A stretch of DNA of 33,441 nt from positions 81,705 through 115,145 of the forward strand of contig NZ_FNGH01000015.1 of NCBI RefSeq assembly GCF_900102875.1, written 5' to 3'. Positions 8,903 through 16,462 of the stretch are shown here, piece after piece. Under the pieces are notes generated by a model. The model was not told where the DNA came from and did not search any database. It saw only the letters and a program-made list of their open reading frames with translations. This stretch comes from Franzmannia pantelleriensis (GTDB lineage: Bacteria; Pseudomonadota; Gammaproteobacteria; Pseudomonadales; Halomonadaceae). How positions within the stretch are numbered: position 1 is the stretch's first letter; each line of letters opens with the position of its first letter. The position numbers were made by a program, and so were the translations under genes.

Positions 8903-10330
8903 TCAGAAGCCGATATCGCGGTAGTGGCGGGCGACCTTCTCGATGGCGATGGCGTAGGCCGCCATGCGGTAATCGTGAATCTTGGGATTGTCGCGGCGCA
9001 CCGCGATGATCGACTGCAGCGCCAGGCGCATGGAGTCGTCCAGCCCCGAACGCACCAGGTCGAACTCATCAGCCCCGCGCGCCAGCTTCTGGCGCAGGTG
9101 TTCGGGCACCTCGACGCCCGAGGCGTCTTCGATGGCAGCAATGATCTGCTCGCCCCTGGCCTCGTGGAAACGCCGCTCCAGGCGACCGAAACGCACGTGG
9201 TTGAGGTTACGGATCCACTCGAAGTAGGAGACCACCACCCCGCCAGCGTTGCAGTAGGCGTCCGGCAGGATTTCCACGCCACGCTCCTGAAGGATTTTGT
9301 CGGCGGCAAAGGTCACCGGGCCATTGGCCGCCTCGGCGATCAACGACGCCTGGATACGCTCGGCATTGTCGGCGGTGATCACGCCCTCGAGTGCCGCCGG
9401 AATCAGGATATCGCAGGCCATCTCCAGCACTGCAGTGCCATCCTCGCGATATTCGCCACCGGCGAAGCCCTTGACCCCGCCGGTCTCGGCGATGTGCTCG
9501 CGCACCGCGCTGACGTCCAGGCCATCCGCATTCACCACCGCCCCATCGCGCTCGATGATCGCAGTGATCAGGCAGTCGTCCTCGGTCTCCAGGAAGTGAG
9601 CGGCATGATAGCCGACGTTGCCCAGGCCCTGGACGATCACCCGCTTGCCGGCGAGGCTGCCGGACAGGCCGCAGCGCTCGAGCTCCTCGGGATGGCGGAA
9701 CAGCTCACGCAGCGCGTACTGCACCCCGCGACCGGTGGCCTCGTTGCGCCCGCGCACCCCGCCATGCTCCACCGGCTTGCCGGTCAGCGCGCCCATATAG
9801 TTGATGTCGTTGGGGAACATCTGGCGGTAGGTATCCACCATCCAGCCCATCTCGCGGGGCCCGGTGCCCATATCCGGGGCCGGCACGTTCTGGGCCGGGC
9901 TCAGATAGCCCTTGAGGATCAGTTCACGGGCGAAGCGGCGGGTGATCGCCTCCAGTTGATGGCGCTCATATTGGCGCGGATCGATCACCAAGCCACCCTT
10001 GGAGCCGCCAAACGGCACATCGACGATGGCGCACTTGTAAGTCATCAGCGCCGCCAGGGCCTCCACCTCATCCTGGTCGACGATCGGCGCAAAACGAATC
10101 CCCCCTTTCGACGGCAACCGGTGATCGCTGTGGGTGGCCCGCCAGCCGGTAAAGATCTCTGCCTTGCCGTTGATTTCTACCGGAAAGGAGACCTGGACCA
10201 CGCTCTGGCACACCTTCATGGCGTTGCCGATGCCCTCGTCCAGTCCCATGATCTCGATGGCATGATCCACCATATGCTCCACGCTTTGGCGGAATGTCAT
10301 GCCCTGCTGAGCGTACTTGGTGTCACTCAT
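8903..10330 (-). CDS. Glu/Leu/Phe/Val-family dehydrogenase, probable glutamate dehydrogenase
   Basis: Catalyses reversible oxidative deamination, most likely glutamate to 2-oxoglutarate, linking nitrogen and carbon metabolism in the cytoplasm. 475 residues. Substrate-site motif PSKGGIRF has Lys75. TYKCAIVDVPFGGSKGG gives Lys99 and the catalytic Lys111, and PAPDMGTG is at about 150-157. The Rossmann motif VQGLGNVG is at 233-240, and an acidic residue (Glu260, IIERDG) follows strand 2, which suggests NAD rather than NADP. The ATG at 10330 is used because GGAGG lies 6 bases upstream; the longer frame to 10432 covers the promoter. It stands alone on the minus strand, convergent with the hydrolase. 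Leucine or phenylalanine dehydrogenase activity is a less likely alternative. Confidence 0.93.
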   Translation of the reverse strand: MSDTKYAQQGMTFRQSVEHMVDHAIEIMGLDEGIGNAMKVCQSVVQVSFPVEINGKAEIFTGWRATHSDHRLPSKGGIRFAPIVDQDEVEALAALMTYKCAIVDVPFGGSKGGLVIDPRQYERHQLEAITRRFARELILKGYLSPAQNVPAPDMGTGPREMGWMVDTYRQMFPNDINYMGALTGKPVEHGGVRGRNEATGRGVQYALRELFRHPEELERCGLSGSLAGKRVIVQGLGNVGYHAAHFLETEDDCLITAIIERDGAVVNADGLDVSAVREHIAETGGVKGFAGGEYREDGTAVLEMACDILIPAALEGVITADNAERIQASLIAEAANGPVTFAADKILQERGVEILPDAYCNAGGVVVSYFEWIRNLNHVRFGRLERRFHEARGEQIIAAIEDASGVEVPEHLRQKLARGADEFDLVRSGLDDSMRLALQSIIAVRRDNPKIHDYRMAAYAIAIEKVARHYRDIGF

Positions 10331-10364
10331 TCTGCGCCTCCATGGCCGTTCTTCTTGGTCGGCA

Positions 10365-10376
10365 TTCAACGTTGAA
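10365..10376. promoter_or_regulatory. Perfect 12-bp palindrome in the glutamate dehydrogenase leader
   Basis: TTCAACGTTGAA is self-complementary over 12 bases. It lies between the proposed -10 element (10405-10410) and the ribosome binding site of the glutamate dehydrogenase gene. A repressor site is possible; chance cannot be excluded. Confidence 0.35.
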
Positions 10377-10404
10377 ACACGGGAATGCCTCGTTTTCCTC
10401 CGCC

Positions 10405-10432
10405 AGTCTAGCAACTCGATGCACGCTGACAC
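10405..10432 (-). promoter_or_regulatory. Candidate sigma70 promoter of glutamate dehydrogenase
   Basis: On the minus strand GTGTCA (10432-10427) is followed after 16 bases by TAGACT (10410-10405). Each matches the consensus at 4 of 6 positions. The start would lie about 70 bases upstream of the ATG, which fits the ATG at 10330 and not the upstream in-frame start. Confidence 0.4.
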
Positions 10433-10523
10433 GAAGGCGCCCAGGGATCACCCGGACCTCACGATGTTGCGCGCGCAGCCCTGCTAACCGCATCATGCAG
10501 CCCATCAGCACGAGGAGACGAGG

Positions 10524-11387
10524 ATGCCAGACGCCCCCGAGACGCCTACGCGCAGCATACTGATCACCGGCTGCTCCAGCGGCATCGGCCATGCCGCGGC
10601 CCACGCGCTGGCCAAGCGAGGCTGGCGGGTCTTCGCCACCGCCCGGGCGGCGGCGGATGTCACCCGGCTAGAGGAGGAGGGCTTCGAGGCGCTACCGCTG
10701 GACCTGGCCGACAGCGCCTCCATCGAGGCCGCGGTGGCAGCGGTACAGGCGCGCACCAAAGGGCGGCTAACGGCGCTGTTCAACAACGGCGCCTACGGCC
10801 AGCCCGGCGCCGTGGAGGATTTGACCCGTGCGGTACTGCGCGAACAGCTGGAGACCAACCTGCTCGGCACCCACGAGCTCACCGCCCGAGTACTGCCGAT
10901 GATGCGCGCCCAGGGTCATGGCCGCATCGTCCACAACAGCTCGGTGCTGGGCTTCGCCGCCCTGCCCTACCGCGGCGCCTATATCTGCTCCAAGTTCGCC
11001 CTCGAAGGCCTCACCGACACCCTGCGCCAGGAGCTGACCGGCAGCGGCATCCATATCAGCCTGATCCAGCCCGGCCCCATCGCCAGCCGCTTCCGCGAGA
11101 ACGCCTACCAGGCGTTCAAGGCCAATATCGACACCACCCACAGCGCCCATGCCGACACCTACCGCAAGGTGGAAGCCCGCCTGGCCAGCCAGGAGGGCAA
11201 GGCGCCCTTCACCCTCGGCCCCGAAGCCGTGGTCGACAAACTGATCCACGCCCTGGAGAGCCGCCGCCCGAAGCCCCGCTACGCGGTGACCGTGCCCACC
11301 CATCTCTTTGCAGCGCTCAAGCGGGTGCTCAGCACCCGCGGCATGGACCGCGTGCTGCTGCGCTCGACGCGGGATGAACGGGAGTAA
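10524..11387 (+). CDS. SDR family oxidoreductase
   Basis: Classical short-chain dehydrogenase/reductase of 287 residues. The cofactor motif TGCSSGIG is at 15-22. NNGAYG at 87-92 replaces the usual NNAG. Catalytic residues are Ser140, Tyr153 and Lys157 (YICSK). Arg41 after strand 2 (FATARAAADV) suggests NADP(H). A C-terminal extension of about 90 residues follows the core (from FRENAYQAFKANI), as in retinol- and ketosteroid-dehydrogenase-like SDRs. ATG at 10524 with GAGGAGACGAGG upstream. It is divergent from glutamate dehydrogenase with 193 bases between. The substrate is unknown and the neighbours give no clue. Confidence 0.88.
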   Translation: MPDAPETPTRSILITGCSSGIGHAAAHALAKRGWRVFATARAAADVTRLEEEGFEALPLDLADSASIEAAVAAVQARTKGRLTALFNNGAYGQPGAVEDLTRAVLREQLETNLLGTHELTARVLPMMRAQGHGRIVHNSSVLGFAALPYRGAYICSKFALEGLTDTLRQELTGSGIHISLIQPGPIASRFRENAYQAFKANIDTTHSAHADTYRKVEARLASQEGKAPFTLGPEAVVDKLIHALESRRPKPRYAVTVPTHLFAALKRVLSTRGMDRVLLRSTRDERE

Positions 11388-11519
11388 GAGCGGTTGGCTC
11401 TCATCGGAAATGCCCAGGACACGATCAAGAAAGAAGCTCGCCGTCGGTGCGCTTGTCGTGGCAGCTGCCGACGCAGAGAGTAGAATATGCCGCAACATCC
11501 AGCGTTACGGAGACACCTC

Positions 11520-11936
11520 ATGCACACCCCGGTGCTTGCCGTTGCCCACACCCCTCTGGTGGCCGTCTACGGCACCCTGAAGCGCGGTCTGCGCAATCAT
11601 CACTGGATGGAGGGCGCCGCGTTTCTCGGCAGCGACCGGTTGTCCTCGATCACCCTCTACGATCTGGGTCCCTACCCCGGCGCCAAGGCGCAGCCCTCGC
11701 GGGGTGTCGAGGTAGAGATATTCCGGGTTGACGCCCAATTGATGGCCGGACTCGACCACCTCGAGGACCATCGCGTGCGCACGCCCAAGCAGGGCGACTT
11801 CGAGCGAGTCGTCTATACCACGGCTCAGGGCCCCGCATGGCTCTACCTCTATAATCACGATGTCAGCGGCTGCCCGGCAATCCGCGAGGGCGCCTGGCAG
11901 CCCGGGCACTCTGCCAAGCGTCACGGCGTGGTATAA
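11520..11936 (+). CDS. Gamma-glutamylcyclotransferase-like (GGCT/YtfP fold) protein
   Basis: 138 residues of the GGCT-like fold. The fingerprint loop VYGTLKRG is at 16-23 and the probable catalytic Glu82 lies in LDHLEDH. This is the family containing gamma-glutamylcyclotransferases and E. coli YtfP, which act on gamma-glutamyl compounds or related amines. The ATG at 11520 is preferred because GGAG lies 8 bases upstream; the in-frame ATG at 11487 has no visible site. The C-terminus is a short basic tail (HSAKRHGVV). It lies 51 bases before a small anchored protein. The exact substrate is unknown. Confidence 0.85.
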   Translation: MHTPVLAVAHTPLVAVYGTLKRGLRNHHWMEGAAFLGSDRLSSITLYDLGPYPGAKAQPSRGVEVEIFRVDAQLMAGLDHLEDHRVRTPKQGDFERVVYTTAQGPAWLYLYNHDVSGCPAIREGAWQPGHSAKRHGVV

Positions 11937-11987
11937 ACGCCATTATCAGGCCAGTCGCCGAACCGGCTATCCCATCAGGAGGAACCC

Positions 11988-12308
11988 ATGGGTCGTTTTC
12001 TATCGTTGATCGTGCTCGCCGGGCTGGCCTACGGCGGGCTTTATGTCTACTACGGGATGGCCGCGACACAGGCCATCGAGCAGCAGCTGGAGGCGCGCGG
12101 GCTCACCGCGCTGGAGGTTGAGCGCGTCGCCTATGGCCCGCTGGCTCCGCTCACGACGGATACCCGCTTATCCACAGACGTCCGCTATCGTGGCGCCGAG
12201 GCCAGCCTGGATATTCGCGTAATCGGCCATCCGGTCTTCTCGGATGAGGTGCGACTGGAGCTAGACGGCCTGCAGGCGCTGCGCTTGAGCATCGGCACAG
12301 GTAATTGA
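11988..12308 (+). CDS. Small membrane-anchored hypothetical protein
   Basis: I do not recognise this 106-residue protein. Residues 4-24 form one hydrophobic helix (FLSLIVLAGLAYGGLYVYYG) with a short positive N-terminus, so it is an anchor or an uncleaved signal. A predicted beta-rich domain follows, with alternating patterns such as DVRYRGAEASLDIRVIGH and EVRLELDGLQALRLSI. GGAGGAACCC directly before the ATG is a strong ribosome binding site, which supports a real gene. It lies 7 bases before the DUF503 gene, probably in one operon. The mature part resembles periplasmic DUF945/AsmA-like beta strands in style only; no function is claimed. Confidence 0.75.
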   Translation: MGRFLSLIVLAGLAYGGLYVYYGMAATQAIEQQLEARGLTALEVERVAYGPLAPLTTDTRLSTDVRYRGAEASLDIRVIGHPVFSDEVRLELDGLQALRLSIGTGN

Positions 12309-12315
12309 AGCGCCC

Positions 12316-12597
12316 ATGCATATTGCTGTATTGACCCTCACCATCTCCCTGCCCGGCTGTCGCTCCCTCAAGGAGAAGCGCCAGCGCATGGGCGGCCTGC
12401 ATGAGCGTTTCGGTCGCAACCCGGCGGTCGCGGTCTGCGAGAGCGGCGAGCACGACCGCCTGGAGGCCAGCGAATGGACCTTCGTGGTCGCCGCCACCAC
12501 GCTGCCGAAGATGGAGTCGCTGTGCAGCGAGATCGAAGATAAGATCCAACGCGGCGTAGATGGGCGGGTCATGGAGGTGACGCGGGAGGTGCTTTAG
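12316..12597 (+). CDS. DUF503 (YlxP-like) family protein
   Basis: 93 residues with the family signature near the N-terminus: a first strand (MHIAVLTLTISLPG) followed by RSLKEKRQRMGGL, then an AVCESGEHDRLEASEW block. DUF503/YlxP proteins are small ferredoxin-like folds, often found near ribosome maturation and translation genes in other bacteria; their function is unclear. The ATG is 7 bases after the previous stop, so it is probably cotranscribed. It is convergent with the CDF-like transporter. A 7-bp inverted repeat (AGCCTGC at 12615, GCAGGCT at 12642) in the gap may help end transcription. Confidence 0.82.
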   Translation: MHIAVLTLTISLPGCRSLKEKRQRMGGLHERFGRNPAVAVCESGEHDRLEASEWTFVVAATTLPKMESLCSEIEDKIQRGVDGRVMEVTREVL

Positions 12598-12659
12598 TGG
12601 GCGGCCTACCGGACAGCCTGCGCAGAGCGCCCGCCCCCAATGCAGGCTCACGCCTGGTA

Positions 12660-13595
12660 TCAGGGGCGCTTTTCCACCAACAATCCGCAGGAAGGCGCTG
12701 CCCAGCGCTTGTCAGCGGTGAAGACCACATCGCAGACAACAGGTGAGTAATATTGGCGCACTTCCTCCTCGATGCGCTGGCGCGACCGATCCTGGCAGAC
12801 AAGCGACGACTGCGGGTGATCGACGTCAAGCACGACATGGACCATGACGTACAGCAGGCGCCCCGGACGCACCATTCTTACCCGGACTTCCTGGGTCTCA
12901 ACATCCGCGAGTCCGCGTGCCACCGCTTGGCGGACGGGCTCTGCGACCGTTTCGTCCGGGGTCTTGTTGAGGAGTTCCTGTAGCGCCTGAGAGGCCATAC
13001 GCACGGGCACCCCTAGGCACAGTACAACGACCGCTATCACTAATACCGCATCGACATACGGCAACACCGCCTGCCAGCCCACATGTTCGAACAGCAGGAC
13101 TAAGCAAAAGGCGGCAAGCACCGCCGCCGAGATCACGCTGTTCACCAGCCAGTTGAACTTATCGGCTACCACTAACGGGCTATGCACATGGCGCTGGCTG
13201 CGGTGCATGACCCAGGCTGTCAATGAGCAGGCTGCCGTAGCAAAAAGCGCATACATTACGGCCAGTCCCGCAGAGATCATGCGCCCCCCTGTCAGCAGCG
13301 CGACAACGGCATCCACCAGAGCAAAGAGGGAGACCCCCAGTATCAGCAACCCCTTGCAAAGGTTGACCAGCGATTCGAAGTAGCTGTAGCCGAAGGGGTA
13401 GGAATCACTATCCGGGCGGCTGGCCAGCTTGCTGACCTTGATGGTCACCAGTGCGACGCAAAAGTAGATGAGGTTGAACAGCCCATCCAGCAGGATGGCC
13501 TGAGAGTTGGTGGCAAGGGTCGCCACGATGCCCACACTGCCGATCAGCAGGGCCATAAAGGCGGAAAATGCCAGGGTACTGGACTCTCTTCTCAC
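12660..13595 (-). CDS. Cation diffusion facilitator (CDF)-like transporter with altered metal site
   Basis: 311-residue membrane protein with six predicted helices and a C-terminal cytoplasmic domain, the CDF layout for metal/proton antiport. The family element PFGYSYFESL (67-76) is clear. The usual metal tetrad is not intact: TM2 reads D37-GLF-N41 instead of DxxxD, and TM5 reads DKFNWLVN (145-152) instead of HxxxD. It may carry another ion or act without transport. The GTG at 13595 is chosen, with GGGAG about 10 bases upstream; a further in-frame TTG at 13646 lies upstream of a possible -10 (TACACT at 13642-13637). It follows a membrane protein gene on the same strand. Confidence 0.82.
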   Translation of the reverse strand: MRRESSTLAFSAFMALLIGSVGIVATLATNSQAILLDGLFNLIYFCVALVTIKVSKLASRPDSDSYPFGYSYFESLVNLCKGLLILGVSLFALVDAVVALLTGGRMISAGLAVMYALFATAACSLTAWVMHRSQRHVHSPLVVADKFNWLVNSVISAAVLAAFCLVLLFEHVGWQAVLPYVDAVLVIAVVVLCLGVPVRMASQALQELLNKTPDETVAEPVRQAVARGLADVETQEVRVRMVRPGRLLYVMVHVVLDVDHPQSSLVCQDRSRQRIEEEVRQYYSPVVCDVVFTADKRWAAPSCGLLVEKRP

Positions 13596-13679
13596 GAACG
13601 CTCTGCTCCCATGCCGACGTCGCCTACAAACCGCCCAGTGTAGCAACAGCCGATATGATCAGGGGCTTCTTTACACGGC

Positions 13680-14132
13680 TTACCTATCGGCCCCGAAATA
13701 CTTGACCCTGCGATACAGCGCCGCAAGGCCCCCACTGCCCAGCATCATGCCGAGCCCCGCCACCACAGCGACCAGGGCATCGTAGGCCACGCTGCCAGAG
13801 GCGACATAGGCGCCCACCAGCATGCTGATATAACGGACCAACAGATACGTGCCGATCAGGAAGGTGCCGGCACGCACCAGATCATCGTCCTTGACCTGGA
13901 CATCATCTCCGGCATCACCATGGAGCCTGTCGGCCAGGCGAGCGGCGAAGCACCACAGCAGCACACCGCCGACCATCGGCACGGCCAGCGTGGCGATGGC
14001 AACTGGCAGCACCTCACCCGACCAGAACTCAGCGGCATTCGGCGCAAGCAGCGCGGGAAGAAACGCGAATAGGGTCTGCAGGAAGATGTAAAGGCCCAGC
14101 AGTCGGATCAGCAGGATAGAAAAGGGCTTCAT
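13680..14132 (-). CDS. Four-helix membrane protein of unknown function
   Basis: I do not recognise the family. 150 residues with four predicted membrane helices: about 5-28 (ILLIRLLGLYIFLQTLFAFL), 42-66, 88-110 and 118-140. A charged loop in the middle reads GDAGDDVQVKDDDL. ATG at 14132 with GGAG 5 bases upstream. It ends 84 bases before the CDF-like gene on the same strand. Upstream is a divergent region with an 11-bp dyad (14151-14161, GTTAG-G-CTAAC) and a 31-bp palindrome. A small uncharacterised inner-membrane protein is the only safe call. Confidence 0.75.
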   Translation of the reverse strand: MKPFSILLIRLLGLYIFLQTLFAFLPALLAPNAAEFWSGEVLPVAIATLAVPMVGGVLLWCFAARLADRLHGDAGDDVQVKDDDLVRAGTFLIGTYLLVRYISMLVGAYVASGSVAYDALVAVVAGLGMMLGSGGLAALYRRVKYFGADR

Positions 14133-14199
14133 CGTGGCTCCACAGTCGCGGTTAGGCTAACGTGATTAGCGTTATTTAACTTCACGCCTCTCCGTAGCG

Positions 14200-14230
14200 G
14201 CGGTCATGTCGATGCCATCGACATGACCGC
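14200..14230. repeat. 31-bp perfect palindrome in a divergent intergenic region
   Basis: Arms of 15 bases (14200-14214 and 14216-14230, left arm GCGGTCATGTCGATG) are exact reverse complements around one central base. It lies between the divergent four-helix protein gene and argE, where a terminator has no obvious purpose. No U tract follows on either strand. It could be a REP-like element or an extended operator. Confidence 0.6.
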
Positions 14231-14361
14231 GGGACGTGTCGAAAAAATCCCATTTTATAAACATGTGGCGGTATCCCAAGAAGTATCGCAGACCGCGTAG
14301 GTGGCGAAGACGCCCCCGGCCCATGCTAGGCTGGCAGGACTCCACCACGAGGGACCAAGGC

Positions 14362-15522
14362 ATGAACGACGCGGCGACGCTGCTGGAGACGCTGGTGGGC
14401 TTTCCCACCGTGTCTCGCGACTCCAACCTGGCGCTGATCGAGTGGGTCGAGGCCTACCTGGACGAGTATGGCGTGCAGCACTGGCGCATCGACAGCGACG
14501 ACGGCAGCAAGGCCAACCTGCTGGCGCGCATCGGTCCCGCCGTCGAGGGCGGCGTAGTGCTGTCGGGGCATACCGACGTGGTGCCGGTGGACGGCCAGCC
14601 GTGGACCAGCGACCCCTTCATGCTGGTCGACAAGGGTAACGGCCGCCTTTACGGTCGCGGCACCTGCGACATGAAGGGCTTTATCGCCTGCGCCCTGGCC
14701 GAGGTGCCGCGCTGGGTAACACTCGACCTGCCCAAGCCGATCTACCTGGCGCTCTCCTACGACGAGGAGATCGGCTGCGTGGGGGCGCCGCGCATGATCG
14801 AGCGGCTGATGGCCGACCATCCACGCCCGGCGGCGGTGATCGTCGGCGAGCCCACCTCGATGGCACCGGTGGTGGCGCAAAAGGGCGCCACCAACCTGCG
14901 CACCACCGTGACCGGCCACGCCGCCCACTCCAGCCAGGTCAACCAGGGCGTCTCGGCGATCCACGTCGCCGCGCGGCTGGTCACCAAGATCGAGGACGTG
15001 ATGGGCGAGCTCAAGGCCGAGGGCCGCGTCGATGAGGCCTTCAATGTGGTCCACTCCAGCCTGCATGTCGGCAAGATTGCCGGCGGCACGGCGATCAATA
15101 TCATGGCTCGGGAGTGCAGCTTCGATTGGGAGATTCGTCACCTGCCCCAGGACCGTTTCGACGACCTGCTGGGGCGCATTACCGACTACGCCCGCGAGCT
15201 GGAAACCGAGATGCAGCAGCGCGCGCCGCACACCGGTATCGTCACCGAGACACTCAACGCCACCGTGCCGGCGCTGGCCGACCGCGACAACGCCGGGGCG
15301 CTGACGCTTTGCCACGACCTGCTGGGCGAGCAGTCCTCAGGCGGCGCCGTGGCCTACGCCACCGAGGCCGGCCAGTTCCAGCGCGAGGGGCTGTCCACGG
15401 TGATTTGCGGCCCCGGCAGCATCAGCCAGGCCCACCAGCCCGACGAGTATATCGACATCGAGCAGCTCGAGGCCGGCAGCCGCTTCATGCAGGCGCTGGG
15501 TAAGAAGTTGGTGACAGCATGA
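14362..15522 (+). CDS. argE: Acetylornithine deacetylase (M20 family)
   Basis: Removes the acetyl group from N-acetylornithine in arginine synthesis, in the cytoplasm. 386 residues, the usual ArgE length. M20 metallopeptidase residues are in place: SGHTDVVP with His70 and Asp72, GRGTCDMKG with Asp103 bridging, Glu135-Glu136 in SYDEEIG, Glu163 in VGEPT, and a C-terminal His in SQAHQPDEY. The dimerisation (lid) domain lies between about 180 and 290. The ATG at 14362 is chosen because MNDAATLLETLVGFPTVS matches the family start and AAGG lies just upstream; the frame open from 14236 is intergenic. It ends 7 bases before the convergent lactonase. A related M20 amidase cannot be fully excluded. Confidence 0.9.
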   Translation: MNDAATLLETLVGFPTVSRDSNLALIEWVEAYLDEYGVQHWRIDSDDGSKANLLARIGPAVEGGVVLSGHTDVVPVDGQPWTSDPFMLVDKGNGRLYGRGTCDMKGFIACALAEVPRWVTLDLPKPIYLALSYDEEIGCVGAPRMIERLMADHPRPAAVIVGEPTSMAPVVAQKGATNLRTTVTGHAAHSSQVNQGVSAIHVAARLVTKIEDVMGELKAEGRVDEAFNVVHSSLHVGKIAGGTAINIMARECSFDWEIRHLPQDRFDDLLGRITDYARELETEMQQRAPHTGIVTETLNATVPALADRDNAGALTLCHDLLGEQSSGGAVAYATEAGQFQREGLSTVICGPGSISQAHQPDEYIDIEQLEAGSRFMQALGKKLVTA

Positions 15523-15529
15523 GACGAAC

Positions 15530-16447
15530 TCAACGCCCCGCCCAGTTCGGCTCGGCGAGGCCGGGCACCGCGACCGGCAGGCTGAGCAGGCTGCCCGCTG
15601 CCGGCCAGCGCGCACGGCCCTCGCCATCCAGGTGCTGGGTGGCAGTGGTGATATAGAGCGTGCGCAGGTCGGCGCCGCCGAATGCCAGCATGGTGGGGTG
15701 TGGGCACGGCACCGGGTATTCGGCCAGCAGCGCGCCCTGGGGCGAGAAGCGCACCACACGACCGCCGTCGTAGAGGGCGCTCCAGTAGCAGCCTTCGCTA
15801 TCCACTGCCGCGCCGTCGGGCACGCCGGGCAGCCCCAGCGCCTCGAGGTCGACCCAGGTGTCGCCCTCTCCCAGCTCACCGCGCTCCACGTCGAAGGGGT
15901 AGCGCAGGATACGCCTTGTCAGCGAGTCGGTGTGGTAGAGCCAGCGCCGGTCGGGGCTAAAGGCCAAGCCGTTGGAGATACCGATGCCCGACACACGGCG
16001 CTTGAGCTGCCCGCCGTCGAGGCAGTAGAGGGCCGCCGTGGGATGGGCCTCCTCGGCGTCGATGGTGCCGACCCACAAGCGCCCGGCGGGATCGCAACGG
16101 CCGTCGTTGAAGCGGTTGCCCTGCCCCTCCTGCCGCGCTTCTTTCCCCTCTTTCTTCCACTCCGGATTGGCCGCCAGGCGTTCGAGCCGGCCGTCGAAGG
16201 GCAAACGCAGCCGCACGATTCCCGAGCTCATCGATGCCAGCAGCCCGTCTTCACACAGCGCAATGCAGCCGATCTTCTCCTCCAAGCGGATCCTCTCCGG
16301 CGGCGCCTCACCGGCGGGCTGCCAGGCATAGATCGTGCCGCGATTGATATCCACCCAGTAGAGCGTCTGGCGCGCTACCGACCACAGCGGACTCTCGCCC
16401 AGGCTCATGTCCAGTGCGTGCACGATCTCGATGTCATCCGCCGCCAT
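15530..16447 (-). CDS. SMP-30/gluconolaconase/LRE family sugar lactonase
   Basis: Beta-propeller lactonase, 305 residues, expected to open aldonolactones (xylono- or arabinonolactone) made by the sugar dehydrogenases nearby. Metal ligands of the family are present: Glu18 (LGESPLW), Asn159 (SNGLAFSPD) and Asp211 (VPDGAAVD), with substrate-site Asn114 in RFNDGRCD. A charged Lys/Glu/Arg/Gln-rich stretch of about 13 residues (98-110, KKEGKEARQEGQG) precedes this loop and is absent from the Caulobacter XylC sequence as I recall it. It is the last gene of operon A, 15 bases after the mutarotase. It is the only lactonase in the window, so it probably serves both pentose routes. Exact substrate inferred from context. 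Confidence 0.88.
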   Translation of the reverse strand: MAADDIEIVHALDMSLGESPLWSVARQTLYWVDINRGTIYAWQPAGEAPPERIRLEEKIGCIALCEDGLLASMSSGIVRLRLPFDGRLERLAANPEWKKEGKEARQEGQGNRFNDGRCDPAGRLWVGTIDAEEAHPTAALYCLDGGQLKRRVSGIGISNGLAFSPDRRWLYHTDSLTRRILRYPFDVERGELGEGDTWVDLEALGLPGVPDGAAVDSEGCYWSALYDGGRVVRFSPQGALLAEYPVPCPHPTMLAFGGADLRTLYITTATQHLDGEGRARWPAAGSLLSLPVAVPGLAEPNWAGR

Positions 16448-16462
16448 CTCGCCTCTCCTCGG

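Noticed and set aside
8924-10375. 483-residue plus-strand open frame over glutamate dehydrogenase
   Set aside because: Antisense shadow with no recognisable motif; the minus-strand enzyme has all catalytic residues.
14172-14426. 84-residue minus-strand frame over the start of argE
   Set aside because: It crosses the 31-bp palindrome and the argE start, has no ribosome binding site and no recognisable motif.
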